NCBI GenBank assembly: GCA_002731775.1
Contig: PCCP01000104.1
Location: 1 to 64,000, forward strand
DNA: 64,000 nucleotides
Direction: 5' to 3'
Origin: Gammaproteobacteria bacterium
GTDB lineage: Bacteria; Pseudomonadota; Gammaproteobacteria; Pseudomonadales; Pseudohongiellaceae
In this document: positions 1 to 11,827 of the stretch, one piece after another
Numbering within the stretch: the first letter of the stretch is position 1
How the letters are laid out: each line of letters begins with the position of its first letter
Notes under the pieces: generated by a model
The model's input: the letters and a program-made list of their open reading frames with translations, nothing else
The model's database searches: none
What the model was told of the DNA's origin: nothing
Made by a program: the position numbers and the translations under genes

Positions 1-9
1 ACTAGAATT

Positions 10-95
10 TGGTGCCGAAGGCCGGACTTGAACCGGCACGACCGTAGGTCACTACCCCCTCAAGATAGCGTGTCTACCAATTCCACCACTTCGGC
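10..95 (-). tRNA. tRNA-Leu (anticodon GAG)
   Basis: An 86-nt class II tRNA read leftward with the CCA tail encoded. The 7-bp acceptor stem pairs GCCGAAG with CTTCGGC. The anticodon stem CTATC/GGTAG encloses the loop TTGAGGG, giving anticodon GAG, which decodes CUU/CUC leucine codons. A long variable arm and a GGTTCAAGTCC T-arm are present. It lies 29 bp downstream of secG, the same secG-tRNA-Leu neighbourhood known in many gammaproteobacteria, so it is probably co-transcribed with that operon. Confidence 0.96.
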
Positions 96-124
96 TAATT
101 CTGATCGTCGTTGTCGCTCGATGC

Positions 125-514
125 CTAATTATTATCATCTGGGAGGCTGGGCACGCTGTCCTGGTTGTCATTCGACGCAGGCACTGCTTCCAATTGGGGT
201 ATATCGGATTGATTATCCGCCGTGGTCTCCTGCAGGATATCCTGATTCACTACAGGCAATCCCGTAGTAGCACTTACTCCAGACTGGGATTTAGCGAAAA
301 TTGCCAATGACAGGCTGGTGACGAAGAAAATTGTCGCCAGCACAGTAGTCGCCTGTACCAGAAAATTACCACTTCCCGAGGATCCAAACACTGTCTGAGA
401 GGCTCCTGCACCAAAGGAAGCGCCGGCATCGGCACCTTTGCCTTGTTGCAACAGGACCAGGCCGATGATTGTGATGGCTACTATTACATGTATGACTACA
501 ATTACAGTTTGCAT
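125..514 (-). CDS. secG: Preprotein translocase subunit SecG
   Basis: Small inner-membrane subunit of the SecYEG translocon, which assists SecA-driven export. The 129-residue product has a first membrane helix at about residues 3-22, the conserved LLQQGKGADAG stretch with a GASFGAG motif, and a second helix at about 51-72. An acidic, Q/N-rich cytoplasmic tail of about 50 residues follows, which is longer than the core family needs. The gene begins only a few bases after the tpiA stop, so the two are surely co-transcribed; tRNA-Leu follows. Confidence 0.95.
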   Translation of the reverse strand: MQTVIVVIHVIVAITIIGLVLLQQGKGADAGASFGAGASQTVFGSSGSGNFLVQATTVLATIFFVTSLSLAIFAKSQSGVSATTGLPVVNQDILQETTADNQSDIPQLEAVPASNDNQDSVPSLPDDNN

Positions 515-519
515 GATTC

Positions 520-1293
520 TTAATCCGTGCTCTTACAAATAGATATAAATTCTTCCGCTTCCAGAGAAGCCCCTCCCACGAGTCCGCCATCAACATCCGG
601 CTGACTGAACAACTCCTTCGCATTGGCTGCATTTACGCTGCCACCATAAATAATACGTATGGCCTTAGCGATAACCGAATCCAGTCGATCCAGGTGTTCA
701 CGTAATGTGCGGTGAACTTGCTGCGCCTGGGCAGGAGTGGCTGTTTCCCCCGTGCCGATTGCCCAAACCGGCTCATAGGCTATAACCGCCTCCTTCATTG
801 CTGCAATACCAGCGGCGGCAATCACCGCGTCTAGCTGGTTCAGCACAACCCGCTCCGTCTCGTTGTCTTGCCTCTGATCCAGGGATTCACCAACACAAAG
901 GATGGGAGTCAATCTACAGGCCTGGGCAGCCCTGAATTTCTCTGCAATGAACTGATCAGACTCGGCAAAAAATTGCCGTCGCTCTGAATGACCTACGATG
1001 ACGTAGCTAACGCCATATTCTGCCAGCATTTGGGCAGACACTTCACCGGTAAATGCGCCTGCCGGCTCAACATGCACGTTCTGCGCGCCCAGTTTTATTT
1101 GCCCTCTGCCCGCGCCTGATTTAGAAGCCAGTAAATCGAATGCCAGACCCAGGTGCAGGTAAGTGGGACAGACACAGATTTCGATGTCTTCCAACAATTG
1201 CTCACTGCCCGACTCGATTTCTTCCAATAGCTGGCTTATTTGATCCGTGGAGCCATGCATCTTCCAATTGCCAACGATCAGTTTTCGGCGCAT
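520..1293 (-). CDS. tpiA: Triosephosphate isomerase
   Basis: Interconverts dihydroxyacetone phosphate and glyceraldehyde 3-phosphate in glycolysis and gluconeogenesis. The start chosen is the ATG giving MRRKLIVGNWKMHG, which matches the family N-terminus (257 aa); an ATG five codons upstream at 1308 is an alternative. Catalytic residues are visible: Lys11 in GNWK, His102 in VGHSERR and Glu174 in AYEPVWAIGTG, followed by the phosphate-gripping YGGSV. It lies between glmM and secG in a leftward operon, the usual position in Pseudomonas-like genomes. Confidence 0.97.
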   Translation of the reverse strand: MRRKLIVGNWKMHGSTDQISQLLEEIESGSEQLLEDIEICVCPTYLHLGLAFDLLASKSGAGRGQIKLGAQNVHVEPAGAFTGEVSAQMLAEYGVSYVIVGHSERRQFFAESDQFIAEKFRAAQACRLTPILCVGESLDQRQDNETERVVLNQLDAVIAAAGIAAMKEAVIAYEPVWAIGTGETATPAQAQQVHRTLREHLDRLDSVIAKAIRIIYGGSVNAANAKELFSQPDVDGGLVGGASLEAEEFISICKSTD

Positions 1294-1417
1294 GTTTTCT
1301 TCAACCATGAAATCCCGGAGCTATTTTAATCAGCATGTTTTATGGCTATAACCGACACCGGTCAAAGCGGGCGCCAATACTACCCAAGTTGTCCGGATCT
1401 TGCAATAACAGCACGGG

Positions 1418-2773
1418 TTAGGACCCGAACTCGCTTGCCACTACCGCGGACAGTTCCTTCGCCAGTTTATCCACTACCTCGAAGTCTTCTCCCTCTACCA
1501 TGACCCGCACCACAGGCTCAGTTCCCGATGGTCGCAGCAGCACCCTGCCGTTTTTCCCAAGTTGGGATTCGACGTCAGACACCGCTGTTTGAACAATTTC
1601 GTTGGCGGAAATATCAATCCCGGTGACAAGTTTCACATTAATCATGGATTGCGGAAACTTGTTCATCTTACTCTTCAAATCTGCCAGCGCCTGTTCACTA
1701 TTCACTATTGCGGCCAGGGCCTGCAACGCGGACACAATGCCGTCGCCGGTTGTGGTTTTGTCCAGACAAATAATATGCCCCGATGATTCACCCCCCAGAT
1801 CCCAGCCACGCTCGAGCAATTCTTTCATTACATAGCGATCGCCCACCGCAGTACGGGTGAACGGCACACCCAGTGCATCCAGCGCCAATTCCAGACCCAG
1901 ATTACTCATGGCAGTGCCTACCACGCCGCCGAAATCGATGTTTTGGCGCCGTTTTTCACTGGCTATCACGTAGAGTAACTCGTCGCCATCGACCACATTA
2001 CCGAGATGATCTACCATCACCAATCGATCGCCATCGCCATCGAACGCGATCCCGAGGTCAGCCTGTTCCGCCAGTACTGTTGCGACCAGCAGATCGGGTG
2101 ACGTTGAGCCACATTGTTCGTTAATGTTAAGTCCATCCGGTGCGACTCCAATAGCTACAACCTTGGCTCCGAGTTCTTCAAATACACTCGGTGCAATGTG
2201 GTAGGTCGACCCATGGGCACAATCTACGACTATTTTCAGGCCATTGAATTTCAGGCTGGTACCGATGGTACTTTTACAAAATTCGATATACCTACCCGCA
2301 GCGTCAGCGATTCGGGACGCTTTACCCAAGGTATCAGAGGTGACAGTTGACACATTTTTCGCCAGTTCTTCCTCTATCGCATACTCGACATTATCGGCAA
2401 GTTTGCTTCCCTCACTGGAGAAAAATTTTATGCCATTGTCTTCAAAAGCATTATGAGAAGCGCTAATGACGATACCAGCCTGGGCTCGCAAGGTTCGAGT
2501 CAGATAAGCTATTGCTGGGGTTGGCATCGGTCCCAGCAGATTGATGTCGACACCGGCTGCAGTCACGCCAGCCTCAAGCGCCGCTTCAAACATATAACCG
2601 GAAATGCGAGTGTCCTTGCCGATCAGGATTTTGTTACGTCCATTGCCTTCACGGGCAAATACTTTACCTGCTGCCCAACCGAGTTTGAGCATGAAATCCG
2701 GGGTGATAGGCGCCGTGCCCACTGTGCCCCGGATGCCGTCGGTACCAAAGTATTTTTTTGTTTTTGATTGCAT
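1418..2773 (-). CDS. glmM: Phosphoglucosamine mutase
   Basis: Converts glucosamine 6-phosphate to glucosamine 1-phosphate for UDP-GlcNAc and thus peptidoglycan and LPS synthesis. At 451 residues it has the family length. Visible motifs are [10 protein letters not shown] at the N-terminus, the phosphoserine loop ISASHN (Ser106 is the phosphorylated residue), the magnesium loop DGDGDR, the sugar-binding GGESSGH and the C-terminal phosphate-binding RPSGTEP. It follows folP with a 33-bp gap, the widespread folP-glmM pairing. Confidence 0.98.
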   Translation of the reverse strand: MQSKTKKYFGTDGIRGTVGTAPITPDFMLKLGWAAGKVFAREGNGRNKILIGKDTRISGYMFEAALEAGVTAAGVDINLLGPMPTPAIAYLTRTLRAQAGIVISASHNAFEDNGIKFFSSEGSKLADNVEYAIEEELAKNVSTVTSDTLGKASRIADAAGRYIEFCKSTIGTSLKFNGLKIVVDCAHGSTYHIAPSVFEELGAKVVAIGVAPDGLNINEQCGSTSPDLLVATVLAEQADLGIAFDGDGDRLVMVDHLGNVVDGDELLYVIASEKRRQNIDFGGVVGTAMSNLGLELALDALGVPFTRTAVGDRYVMKELLERGWDLGGESSGHIICLDKTTTGDGIVSALQALAAIVNSEQALADLKSKMNKFPQSMINVKLVTGIDISANEIVQTAVSDVESQLGKNGRVLLRPSGTEPVVRVMVEGEDFEVVDKLAKELSAVVASEFGS

Positions 2774-2806
2774 ATAATGCTCTGTTAAACCTCAGCCGAT
2801 ATAAGC

Positions 2807-3667
2807 TTATGCAATAGAGAACGCAGAGTTTACTCTAATTGCATCGACGGTGGCAGCCACATCGTGTGCACGAACTATATTCGCACCACCCAGAAGTGCA
2901 TGGGTGGTGGCGGCTATGGACCCGGCCAGGCGCTCCCCGACTGGCTTGTCGGTGATACCACCAATCATCGATTTTCGGGAAATGCCTACCAGTATCGGTA
3001 ATTCCAGTTCCTGCAGTCGAGGTAGGTTCTTGAGTAATTGATAATTATGTTGCAGGGATTTTCCGAATCCAAATCCTGGATCGATTACCAGATGACCCCT
3101 ACCGATGCCGCTGTCGAGACAAAGCTGAACTCTCTCCCTGAGGAAGGTGAATACTTCTTCGGTCACATCGTCATAAGAAACTGTTTTCTGCATCGAGCCT
3201 GGATCACCCTGCATGTGCATCAAACACACTGCCACGCCGCTGTCCTTGATTATCTTAATTGTCTGCGGGTTGGCAAGCGCCCGAATGTCATTAATAAATT
3301 CGGCGCCTGCCCTGATTGCCTCCAGCATCACTATCGGGGAACTGGTATCGACGGAGATGCAAACGTCGAGATTGGCGTGTATGGCCTCGATAACCGGAAT
3401 CACGCGACTCAATTCTTCTTGTGTAGAACCAGCCTCGGCGCCAGGCCGTGTGGACTCACCACCGACGTCGATAAAGAGTGCCCCCTCTGCAACTAAAGTG
3501 CCGGCGCGGCTAAGAGCCTTGGCGAGATCTACTTCGAATTTACTGCGGTCGTCTTTCTTAAGCTGAGCGCCGTCAGAAAAGGAATCCGGTGTAAGGTTTA
3601 TGACACCCATACAGGCAGGAGATGACAGATCTATCTGTCTATCCCCTGCTGTAATGATGTGTGTCAC
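2807..3667 (-). CDS. folP: Dihydropteroate synthase
   Basis: Condenses 6-hydroxymethyl-7,8-dihydropterin pyrophosphate with p-aminobenzoate in folate synthesis, and is the sulfonamide target. The 286-residue TIM barrel shows the two family signatures, MGVINLTPDSFSDG near residue 20 and GGESTRPGAEAG near residue 70. DPGFGFGK and the late GISRKSMIGG loop also contribute to substrate binding. The stop codon of ftsH lies 32 bp upstream, giving the conserved ftsH-folP-glmM order. Confidence 0.97.
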   Translation of the reverse strand: MTHIITAGDRQIDLSSPACMGVINLTPDSFSDGAQLKKDDRSKFEVDLAKALSRAGTLVAEGALFIDVGGESTRPGAEAGSTQEELSRVIPVIEAIHANLDVCISVDTSSPIVMLEAIRAGAEFINDIRALANPQTIKIIKDSGVAVCLMHMQGDPGSMQKTVSYDDVTEEVFTFLRERVQLCLDSGIGRGHLVIDPGFGFGKSLQHNYQLLKNLPRLQELELPILVGISRKSMIGGITDKPVGERLAGSIAATTHALLGGANIVRAHDVAATVDAIRVNSAFSIA

Positions 3668-3699
3668 AATTAAGGCTTGCGGTGGATCGAGTGCTGCGC

Positions 3700-5646
3700 C
3701 TAGTGTTCGCTGGCGGGTCCACCAATCTTACTGGATTTGTCGGTTTCGCCTTTGTTCACTTTGCTGGTGTCAGAATCCTTGTCGTCACTCTCGGTCTTGT
3801 TGTTGCTGTCAGACCAGTCTGCGGGAGGTCTTGGGGCTTTTCCCGCCATGATGTCATCGATCTGAAGCGCATCGATGGTTTCATATTCCATCAGAGCATC
3901 TTTCATCAGTTCCAGTTTTTCTTTGTTACTCTCGAGCAAGTCTTCTGCTTTCTTGTAGCAGGCGTCGATGATTCTTCGCACTTCTTTATCGATAGCGATG
4001 GCGGTATCGCTTGAGACTGTTTTCTGATGCATTGCCGCCGAGCGCCCAAGAAATATTTCACCATCATCTTCAGAATATAGTACAGGTCCGAGCTTGTCGG
4101 ACAAGCCCCACTTCGTAACCATATTCCTAGCCATCTCCGTTGCGCGCTGAATGTCATTTGAAGCGCCAGTTGTCACACCATCCTTGCCGAGTGTCATTTC
4201 TTCCGCGATCCGTCCTCCGTAGAGGCTGCAAATATTACTGATGATGTGCTGCCTGCTGATACTGTAACGATCTTCTTCGGGCAGAAACATGGTTACACCC
4301 AGAGCCCGGCCACGCGGAATTATACTGACCTTGTAAACCGGGTCATGATCCGGCATCAGGCGACCGACGATGGCATGTCCGGCTTCGTGATATGCGGTGT
4401 TAAGCTTTTCCTTCTCCGACATCACCATGGACTTTCGTTCGGCGCCCATCATGATCTTGTCTTTTGCTTTTTCGAATTCTTCCATGGTAACCAGACGTCG
4501 ACCTGCCCTCGCCGCAAACAACGCTGCCTCATTCACCAGGTTAGCCAGATCTGCTCCGGAAAACCCTGGAGAACCCCGGGCTATTACATTTGCCTTCACA
4601 TCGTCATCGATTGGCACTTTTCGCATATGCACTTTCAATATCTGTTCACGACCACGTATGTCAGGCAGACTTACTACCACCTGTCGGTCGAATCTACCCG
4701 GCCGTAATAGTGCCGGGTCTAACACATCAGGCCGGTTAGTCGCCGCCATTACAATGACACCGTCATTGGCCTCGAAGCCATCCATCTCCACCAGCAACTG
4801 GTTCAAGGTTTGTTCACGCTCATCGTGCCCACCGCCCAGACCGGCTCCCCGGTGACGACCTACTGCATCAATTTCGTCGATGAAAATGATACAAGGCGCT
4901 TGCTTCTTAGCCTGTTCAAACATGTCACGCACGCGAGAAGCACCGACCCCGACAAACATCTCAACAAAATCTGATCCGGAAATGGAGAAGAAAGGAACCT
5001 TGGCTTCGCCTGCTATGGCCTTGGCGAGTAAGGTTTTACCAGTTCCCGGCTGCCCCACCAATAAGATACCGCGAGGAACGCGACCTCCGAGGCGCTGAAA
5101 TTTGTCTGGCTCCCGCAGGAATTCGACCAGTTCCTCCACATCTGCCTTGGCCTCATCGACACCGGCAACATCGGCGAAAGTAATCTTAATCTGATCCTCG
5201 CCCAGTAATTTCGCCTTACTTTTACCGAAGGACATCGGTCCGCCTTTGCCCCCGACGCCTCCGCCCTGCATTTGCCGCATGAAAAAGAAGAACAGGGCAA
5301 TGATGATGAGTATAGGGAAGCTGGCAACCAGTAACTGGGTCCAGATACTTTGCTGCTCTGGCTCGTTGGCAACAATTTCAACCCCGTTATCGAACAGGTC
5401 ATTCATCAACTGATCGTCGCCAATCAATGGCATCACGGTGCGGAATTGGGTGTTATCAGAGCGCACGCCGGTGATATTGATGCCTGCCAGCTCCACCATT
5501 TCGACACGACCGGAGCGTACTTCCCGTACAAATTGGGAGTAATTGATGCTGTCCTCTACGGTTTCCTGGTTAATATTGTTGAAAACTGTCAACAATACAC
5601 CAGCGATGATCATCCAGAGAATCAGATTTTTTGCCATATCATTCAA
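3700..5646 (-). CDS. ftsH: ATP-dependent zinc metalloprotease FtsH
   Basis: Membrane-anchored hexameric AAA+ protease that degrades misfolded membrane proteins and regulatory substrates. The 648-residue product has a first membrane helix near residues 7-24, a periplasmic domain, and a second helix near 105-123. The AAA domain follows, with Walker A at 198-205, Walker B IFIDEID at 254-260 and a second-region-of-homology arginine segment. The zinc site HEAGH is at 420-424. Walker A reads GQPGTGKT where most homologues have GPPGTGKT. The tail is charged and serine-rich. The first ATG has an AAGG about six bases upstream. Confidence 0.98.
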   Translation of the reverse strand: MNDMAKNLILWMIIAGVLLTVFNNINQETVEDSINYSQFVREVRSGRVEMVELAGINITGVRSDNTQFRTVMPLIGDDQLMNDLFDNGVEIVANEPEQQSIWTQLLVASFPILIIIALFFFFMRQMQGGGVGGKGGPMSFGKSKAKLLGEDQIKITFADVAGVDEAKADVEELVEFLREPDKFQRLGGRVPRGILLVGQPGTGKTLLAKAIAGEAKVPFFSISGSDFVEMFVGVGASRVRDMFEQAKKQAPCIIFIDEIDAVGRHRGAGLGGGHDEREQTLNQLLVEMDGFEANDGVIVMAATNRPDVLDPALLRPGRFDRQVVVSLPDIRGREQILKVHMRKVPIDDDVKANVIARGSPGFSGADLANLVNEAALFAARAGRRLVTMEEFEKAKDKIMMGAERKSMVMSEKEKLNTAYHEAGHAIVGRLMPDHDPVYKVSIIPRGRALGVTMFLPEEDRYSISRQHIISNICSLYGGRIAEEMTLGKDGVTTGASNDIQRATEMARNMVTKWGLSDKLGPVLYSEDDGEIFLGRSAAMHQKTVSSDTAIAIDKEVRRIIDACYKKAEDLLESNKEKLELMKDALMEYETIDALQIDDIMAGKAPRPPADWSDSNNKTESDDKDSDTSKVNKGETDKSSKIGGPASEH

Positions 5647-5776
5647 GACCTTATCCCCAATGCGTAGAAAATTGTATTAATAAATCCAGCAGGCGTAGGG
5701 TAAAGCAGACAGCCGACCGAACCCGTTCCCCACTTAGCTACCATTCTAATGTCTGTACGAAATATTGCACGAAAAT

Positions 5777-6403
5777 TCAGTCCGGTCTCTGAAAACCACG
5801 GGCGAGCAGGTAGACTTCGCGCGATCGTGCCCTTGAAGCCCCGGGTTTCCTGGACTTCACGCTGTTAAAACCAGCCTGCAACTGCTTCAAATAGGCCTCA
5901 TAACCTTCCCCATGGAATACTTTGACGAGGAAGCTAGCGCCCGGTTTCAGTATCGCTTGCGCCAACTCCAGAGCCAGTTCAGCCAGATACATGATCCTTG
6001 GCTGATCGATGTCCTTGATTCCACTCATATTGGGGGCCATGTCAGAAATTACAAGGTCCGCGACCCGACCATCGAGTTTAGACAAGAGTTCGTCAAACAC
6101 CGGAGTTTCGGTGAAATCCCCCAGCACAAACTCCACTCTCGGCAGTGCATCCATTGCCAGCATATCGCTAGCAAGCACGTTGCCTTTGCTTCCCACTAAT
6201 TCCGCCGCTACCTGGGACCACCCACCGGGCGCCGCACCCAAGTCCACCACCGACATCCCGGGTTTAATCAAGTGATCTTTCTGTTGAATCTCCAACAACT
6301 TGAAGCTGGCCCGTGAGCGATAACCCTGCTCCTTGCTGCGTTTCACATAGGCATCGTCAAAATGCTCTTTCAACCACTGTTTACTGGTTTTCGATCTGGC
6401 CAT
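5777..6403 (-). CDS. rlmE: 23S rRNA (uridine2552-2'-O)-methyltransferase RlmE
   Basis: Heat-shock methyltransferase that 2'-O-methylates U2552 of 23S rRNA late in 50S assembly. I chose the ATG giving [17 protein letters not shown], which is the typical family N-terminus; an in-frame start 22 codons upstream adds an unrelated extension. The SAM-binding motif [15 protein letters not shown] is followed by the [10 protein letters not shown] region and the catalytic lysine segment LVKVFHG. It is divergent from yhbY and is the first gene of the rlmE-ftsH-folP-glmM-tpiA-secG block. Confidence 0.96.
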   Translation of the reverse strand: MARSKTSKQWLKEHFDDAYVKRSKEQGYRSRASFKLLEIQQKDHLIKPGMSVVDLGAAPGGWSQVAAELVGSKGNVLASDMLAMDALPRVEFVLGDFTETPVFDELLSKLDGRVADLVISDMAPNMSGIKDIDQPRIMYLAELALELAQAILKPGASFLVKVFHGEGYEAYLKQLQAGFNSVKSRKPGASRARSREVYLLARGFQRPD

Positions 6404-6496
6404 AGATTTTCTGGATACTGGAAAATGATAGAACACATAGGATATCAATTTACGTGCTAAACTCCGCAACCTTCAAACAGAGGACGTCTCCCGCAC

Positions 6497-6808
6497 ATGG
6501 CTCTAAGTAACGCAGTCAGAAAACGCTTCCGAGCTATCGGGCACAATTTAAAGCCGGTGGTGACCATTGCACAAAAAGGCATCACCGAGAATGTTCACGA
6601 CGAACTTGAGCGAGCATTGAAGGACCACGAACTCATCAAGCTCAAGCTGGTGACCGCGAACCGATCCGACAAGCAAGCCCTCACCGAATCAATCTGCAAT
6701 GATTTCAAGGCACAGTGTGTGCAGAGTATCGGCCACATAGTCCTGTTTTATCGAGCGGCCAAGAACCCTGACCCACGCCTGTCGAATCTGCTTCGCAATC
6801 GTAGCTGA
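6497..6808 (+). CDS. yhbY: YhbY-family ribosome assembly RNA-binding protein (CRM domain)
   Basis: A 103-residue single CRM-domain protein associated with pre-50S ribosomal particles. It begins MALSNAVRKRFRAIGHNLKP and carries the family signature of an early LKPVVTIAQKGIT segment, corresponding to the GxxG loop, and a central HELIKLKL strand. It is divergently transcribed from rlmE across about 90 bp, which must carry both promoters, and convergent with greA. The yhbY/rlmE divergent pair is conserved in gammaproteobacteria. Confidence 0.94.
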   Translation: MALSNAVRKRFRAIGHNLKPVVTIAQKGITENVHDELERALKDHELIKLKLVTANRSDKQALTESICNDFKAQCVQSIGHIVLFYRAAKNPDPRLSNLLRNRS

Positions 6809-6826
6809 ATTAGTGGACCGGTAACT

Positions 6827-7303
6827 TTAAATATGCTGAATCGTATCGATCGCGTATTCGATGTCGCCGGCGGGGGCCTTCAGTACGATCTCTTCGCCTT
6901 CTTCTTTTCCCATCATGGCCCTGGCGATAGGTGAGATCACCGAAATCTTGCCACTGGATACGTCGGCTTCGTCTTCGCCTACGATCTGGTATGTGACCGT
7001 AGCTTCGGTCTCGAGATTTATCAGGGTCACGGTAGTGCCGAATATTACCCGCCCCGTCGGCTCGATCTTACTGACATCAATCACCTGGGAATTAGATAGC
7101 TTGCTTTCGATCTCCTTTACCCTGCCCTCGCAAAAACTTTGCTGCTCGCGGGCCGCATGATATTCAGCATTCTCTTTTAAGTCGCCATGCGCCCTGGCCT
7201 CCGCGATCGCCGCCGTGATTATCGGACGGCTGACGGATTTCAATTCGTTAAGTTCCCGGCGCAGAGATGCCTCACCGCTAACCGTCATGGGAAATTTTTG
7301 CAT
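6827..7303 (-). CDS. greA: Transcription elongation factor GreA
   Basis: Binds the RNA polymerase secondary channel and stimulates cleavage of backtracked RNA. The 158-residue product has the coiled-coil arm with the acidic tip, seen as [16 protein letters not shown] at residues 41-56. The C-terminal FKBP-like domain contains GTTVTL and [15 protein letters not shown]. The gene follows carB after 58 bp, and the carB-greA pair is common in Pseudomonas-like genomes. Confidence 0.97.
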   Translation of the reverse strand: MQKFPMTVSGEASLRRELNELKSVSRPIITAAIAEARAHGDLKENAEYHAAREQQSFCEGRVKEIESKLSNSQVIDVSKIEPTGRVIFGTTVTLINLETEATVTYQIVGEDEADVSSGKISVISPIARAMMGKEEGEEIVLKAPAGDIEYAIDTIQHI

Positions 7304-7361
7304 AACTCGTTAACCTCGAACAGATACTCGATGCTGATTCTGAATATCCGGGGGATTGAAT

Positions 7362-10300
7362 TTAGTGTAAAGCCGCGTGTAGCTGTTGAATTGTGTAGAC
7401 AGACATTTTATCGCCGAATTCCAGCGCTTCGCAAACTGCAAGCGCCCCGGCAATCGTCGTGGTACAGAACACATCATGCCGCAGGGCCGTGCGCCTTATC
7501 AAAGAAGAATCGGCGATCGCCTGTCTTCCGTCGGTGGTGTTGACGATGACCTGGATCTCGTCATTTTTTAGCATATCGACTATGTGGGGTCTACCCTGGG
7601 CGACTTTATTCACACCAGTAACTGGAAGATTGGCGTCTTCCAGCACTTTTGCAGTGCCGTGGGTCGCTACCAGGGCATAGCCAAATGCCAGTAGCTTGCG
7701 GGCAACTTCCACGACGTAAGGCTTGTCGTGATCTCTTACACTGATGAAGGCATTGCCGGATGTTTCGATGACTTCTCCCGCAGCCATCTGCGCCTTGGCA
7801 TAGGCCTCAGCGAAGGTTTTGCCTACACCCATAACCTCACCGGTGGATTTCATCTCCGGTCCCAGAATCGGATCCACACCCGGGAATTTGTTAAATGGAA
7901 ATACCGCCTCCTTGACTGCATAAGTCTCTGGCACTATCTCTGTAGTAAATTTCTGATCTTGCAGACTTACACCCGTCATGCACCGTGCCGCCACCTTCGC
8001 CAGCGATCGCCCAATACACTTGGAGACAAATGGCACGGTTCGTGAGGCCCGGGGATTTACCTCGATGATGTAGATTTCCCCATCCTGGTAAGCGAGCTGG
8101 GTGTTCATCAATCCAATCACACCCAACTCCAACGCCAGCCTCGAAACCTGGCCCCGAATTTCATCTTGCACAGCCTTTGGTAAATTGTAGGGAGGCAGGG
8201 AACAGGCCGAGTCTCCCGAGTGGATGCCAGCCTGCTCGATGTGTTGCATAATTGCACCGACTACCACCTGCTTGCCATCACTTACCAGATCAACGTCGAT
8301 CTCGATGGCGGAATTAAGGAAATAATCCAGCAATACCGGGCTATCCTTGGAGACCTTGACTGCATCGTGCATGTAGCGCTTTAACTCCACGTCGTTGTAA
8401 ACGATCTCCATCGCTCGACCACCAAGCACATAGGAGGGCCTGACCACCAGGGGGTAGGTAATTTCTTCTGCAGCCCTGATGCTTTCCTCCACACTCCGCA
8501 CGGTGCGGTTAGCTGGCTGCTTGAGATCGAGTTTTTGAATGAGCTTTTGAAAGCGCTCACGATCTTCCGCGCGATCTATAGCATCCGGTGAAGTTCCTAT
8601 GACTGGCACTCCCGCCTGTTCAAGACGCTTTACCAGGTTCAGTGGGGTCTGGCCTCCAAACTGCACGATCACGCCCTTGGGCTTTTCAAGTTCGGCGATC
8701 TCTATTACATCTTCGAAGGTGAGTGGCTCGAAGTACAATCGATCCGAGATATTGAAATCCGTGGATACAGTTTCCGGATTGCAGTTAACCATAATGGTTT
8801 CATAGCCATCTTCGCGCATGGCGAGGGCGGCATGAACGCAGCAGTAATCGAATTCAATGCCCTGACCAATGCGATTAGGACCCCCCCCTAACACAATGAT
8901 CTTGTCCCGGGTCGAAGGTGCAGCCTCGCATTCCTCCTCATAGGTGGAATACATATAGGCCGTAGCGGAAGCAAATTCGGCGGCGCAAGTGTCGACGCGT
9001 TTGTAGACCGGCCGTACACCAAGGCCGTGACGCACCCGTTGTACTTCGATTTCCTTGACACCGAGCAGTTGTGACAAGCGTTCATCGGAGAAGCCCTTGC
9101 GCTTGAGAGCAAACATCGCCGCCTTGTCCAGATCTGACAGGGATTTCCCTGCGAGACTCTCCTCCGTGCGTATCAAATCTTCTAGCTGCACCAGGAACCA
9201 GGGATCGATGCCGGACAATTGGTAAACAGTTTCAATCGGCCAGCCCTGCCTGAAGGCATCTCCCAGGTACCAGATCCGCTGCGCACCAGGTTCCGTGAGT
9301 TCCCTGGTGAGAATTTCCTTGGCATCACTGAGCCCGGTATCCAGAATTGAATTGAAGCCACAGACGCCAACCTCGAGTCCGCGCAGGGCTTTTTGCAGGG
9401 ATTCCTGAAAAGTCCTGCCTATAGCCATGACTTCTCCCACCGACTTCATCTGTGTGGTAATACGGTCATTGGCGTCAGGAAATTTTTCGAAGGTGAACCG
9501 GGGGATTTTTGTTACCACGTAATCGATGGTTGGCTCGAAGGAGGCTGGCGTGACTCCACCGGTAATCTCATTGCGTAATTCATCCAGGGTAAATCCAATA
9601 GCCAGTTTCGCGGCGACACGGGCGATTGGAAAACCGGTCGCCTTGGATGCCAGTGCCGAGGAACGGGATACCCGTGGATTCATCTCGATAATGACGAGCC
9701 TGCCATCTACAGGATTGATCGCAAACTGTACGTTGGAACCACCAGTCTCGACACCGATCTCCCTGAGCACAGCGATAGCTGCATTTCTCAGAATTTGGTA
9801 TTCCTTGTCCGTCAGTGTCTGTGCTGGCGCAACGGTAATGGAGTCTCCTGTATGTACACCCATGGCATCGAAATTCTCGATGGAGCAGACGATAATACAG
9901 TTATCATTCTTATCTCGAACCACTTCCAGTTCGAACTCTTTCCAGCCTATCAGAGACTCATCGATCAACAGTTCGTGGGTTGGTGATAGCTCAAGCCCGC
10001 GGGTACAGATTTCGTCAAATTCTTCCCGGTTGTAGGCGATGCCGCCACCGGTGCCACCCATGGTAAAAGATGGCCTGATAATGCAGGGAAATCCTACCTT
10101 TTTAAGCGCTTCCTGGGCCTGCTCCATGTCGTGTGCCATGCCGTGTACCGGTGTTGCCATGCCAATGGAGAGCATAGCCTGGTCAAATAGCTCACGGTCT
10201 TCTGCCTTGTCGATGGCTTCAACACTGGCGCCGATCAGTTCCACGCCATATTTCTGCAAGATGCCATGGCGATTTAGATCCAACGCACAGTTGAGTGCCG

Positions 10301-10580
10301 TCTGCCCTCCCATGGTCGGAAGGATAGCGTCGGGTTTTTCCTTGGCGATTATCTTTTCGACGATGGACCAAGTCACGGGCTCTATGTAGGTTGCATCAGC
10401 CATCGATGGGTCAGTCATGATGGTAGCAGGATTGGAATTCACCAGGATGACCCGAATACCTTCTTCTTTTAGCGCCTGGCAGGCCTGGGTGCCGGAATAA
10501 TCAAATTCGCAGGCCTGACCGATGATTATCGGGCCCGCACCGAGGATGAGGATGCTACTGATGTCTGTTCTTCTTGGCAT
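7362..10580 (-). CDS. carB: Carbamoyl-phosphate synthase large subunit
   Basis: Makes carbamoyl phosphate from bicarbonate, ammonia channelled from CarA, and two ATP, feeding both arginine and pyrimidine synthesis. The length of 1072 residues matches the E. coli enzyme. Two homologous ATP-grasp halves are visible, each beginning with a glycine-rich GPxxIGQ/GPNRIGQ loop. The C-terminal MGS-like allosteric domain (about the last 140 residues, [16 protein letters not shown]...) is present. It follows carA with a 35-bp gap. Confidence 0.98.
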   Translation of the reverse strand: MPRRTDISSILILGAGPIIIGQACEFDYSGTQACQALKEEGIRVILVNSNPATIMTDPSMADATYIEPVTWSIVEKIIAKEKPDAILPTMGGQTALNCALDLNRHGILQKYGVELIGASVEAIDKAEDRELFDQAMLSIGMATPVHGMAHDMEQAQEALKKVGFPCIIRPSFTMGGTGGGIAYNREEFDEICTRGLELSPTHELLIDESLIGWKEFELEVVRDKNDNCIIVCSIENFDAMGVHTGDSITVAPAQTLTDKEYQILRNAAIAVLREIGVETGGSNVQFAINPVDGRLVIIEMNPRVSRSSALASKATGFPIARVAAKLAIGFTLDELRNEITGGVTPASFEPTIDYVVTKIPRFTFEKFPDANDRITTQMKSVGEVMAIGRTFQESLQKALRGLEVGVCGFNSILDTGLSDAKEILTRELTEPGAQRIWYLGDAFRQGWPIETVYQLSGIDPWFLVQLEDLIRTEESLAGKSLSDLDKAAMFALKRKGFSDERLSQLLGVKEIEVQRVRHGLGVRPVYKRVDTCAAEFASATAYMYSTYEEECEAAPSTRDKIIVLGGGPNRIGQGIEFDYCCVHAALAMREDGYETIMVNCNPETVSTDFNISDRLYFEPLTFEDVIEIAELEKPKGVIVQFGGQTPLNLVKRLEQAGVPVIGTSPDAIDRAEDRERFQKLIQKLDLKQPANRTVRSVEESIRAAEEITYPLVVRPSYVLGGRAMEIVYNDVELKRYMHDAVKVSKDSPVLLDYFLNSAIEIDVDLVSDGKQVVVGAIMQHIEQAGIHSGDSACSLPPYNLPKAVQDEIRGQVSRLALELGVIGLMNTQLAYQDGEIYIIEVNPRASRTVPFVSKCIGRSLAKVAARCMTGVSLQDQKFTTEIVPETYAVKEAVFPFNKFPGVDPILGPEMKSTGEVMGVGKTFAEAYAKAQMAAGEVIETSGNAFISVRDHDKPYVVEVARKLLAFGYALVATHGTAKVLEDANLPVTGVNKVAQGRPHIVDMLKNDEIQVIVNTTDGRQAIADSSLIRRTALRHDVFCTTTIAGALAVCEALEFGDKMSVYTIQQLHAALH

Positions 10581-10615
10581 AAGGCGTTATTTCTGGTTTG
10601 CGAATTTAGGGTCAC

Positions 10616-11776
10616 TCACTTGCTTGCGATGGCCCTGACACTGCCTTTCGCCACCATCAACTCGATGAAATGATCAAACAGGGGTGCCACATCGTGTGGT
10701 CCGGGACTCGCTTCCGGGTGGCCTTGAAAACCAAAGGCTGGCCGATCTACTCGTTCTATTCCCTGCAATGAGCCGTCGAATAAGGACTTGTGTGTGGCCC
10801 TCAAATTGTCGGGCAGACTGCCCGCATCCACTGCAAAACCGTGATTCTGACTGGTGATAAGAACTCTGCCATCATCAAGATTCTGTACCGGGTGGTTAGC
10901 ACCATGGTGTCCCAGGCGCATCTTAATAGTGGTCGCACCACAGGCTAGGGCCAGCAATTGGTATCCGAGGCAAATACCAAAAACAGGGATCGAAGCATCT
11001 ACCAGGGTAGTGATTGCCTCGATTGCATAGTCGCAAGGCTCCGGGTCTCCGGGTCCGTTAGACAGAAAAATACCATCGGGATTCAAGGCCAGTACCGCCT
11101 CGGCACTGGTCTGGGCTGGAACCACGGTAAGATCGCAACCCCGATCTGCCAACATTCGCAGGATATTGCGTTTAATCCCGAAATCGTAGGCTACTACTTT
11201 ACAATGTGAAGCTCGAGGTGGGCCATAGCCGGACTCCGGATCCCAGACACCATCTTGCCAATGATAGCTTTCGGCAACTGATACTTCTTTGGCCAGATCC
11301 ATACCCTTGAGTCCAGGAAAAGACCGGGCCTGTGCAATCGCGGCCGCCTCGCCTCCGTCTGTCAACAAGCGACCGGAGAGTACGCAGCCATTGAGGGGGC
11401 CCTTGTCACGCAGGACCCGGGTAAGCCGGCGCGTATCGATGTTGGCGATAGCGACAAGCTGCCTTTGCTTTAGAAACTCATCCAGGGTTTGTTGCTGGCG
11501 CCAACTGCTGGCTAGCAAGGGCAGGTCTCGAATCACCAGGCCCGATGCCCAGATCTGATCCGATTCGTTATCATCTTCATTGGTTCCGGTGTTACCGATA
11601 TGGGGATAGGTGAGGGTAATTATCTGCTTTGCGTATGAGGGGTCGGTGAGTATTTCCTGGTATCCGGTCATGGAAGTATTGAAGACCACCTCACCATTGG
11701 AGCACCCTTCGGTTCCAATCGCGGAACCATGAAAAGTACTGCCGTCTTCTAATGCCAGCACAGCTGATCCGACCAC
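10616..11776 (-). CDS. carA: Carbamoyl-phosphate synthase small subunit (glutaminase)
   Basis: Hydrolyses glutamine and passes ammonia to CarB. The 386-residue protein has the CarA N-terminal domain ([14 protein letters not shown]) and a class I glutamine amidotransferase domain with the nucleophile in [11 protein letters not shown] and the His-Glu pair in [11 protein letters not shown]. The start is GTG, preceded by AGGAGT five bases upstream. A strong intrinsic terminator lies 51 bp upstream of this start, so transcription either begins in that short gap or is controlled by read-through. Confidence 0.97.
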   Translation of the reverse strand: MVGSAVLALEDGSTFHGSAIGTEGCSNGEVVFNTSMTGYQEILTDPSYAKQIITLTYPHIGNTGTNEDDNESDQIWASGLVIRDLPLLASSWRQQQTLDEFLKQRQLVAIANIDTRRLTRVLRDKGPLNGCVLSGRLLTDGGEAAAIAQARSFPGLKGMDLAKEVSVAESYHWQDGVWDPESGYGPPRASHCKVVAYDFGIKRNILRMLADRGCDLTVVPAQTSAEAVLALNPDGIFLSNGPGDPEPCDYAIEAITTLVDASIPVFGICLGYQLLALACGATTIKMRLGHHGANHPVQNLDDGRVLITSQNHGFAVDAGSLPDNLRATHKSLFDGSLQGIERVDRPAFGFQGHPEASPGPHDVAPLFDHFIELMVAKGSVRAIASK

Positions 11777-11827
11777 AATTACTCCTGACTAAAAACTTAG
11801 CCACTCAATTCAGTGAAAAAAATGCGC

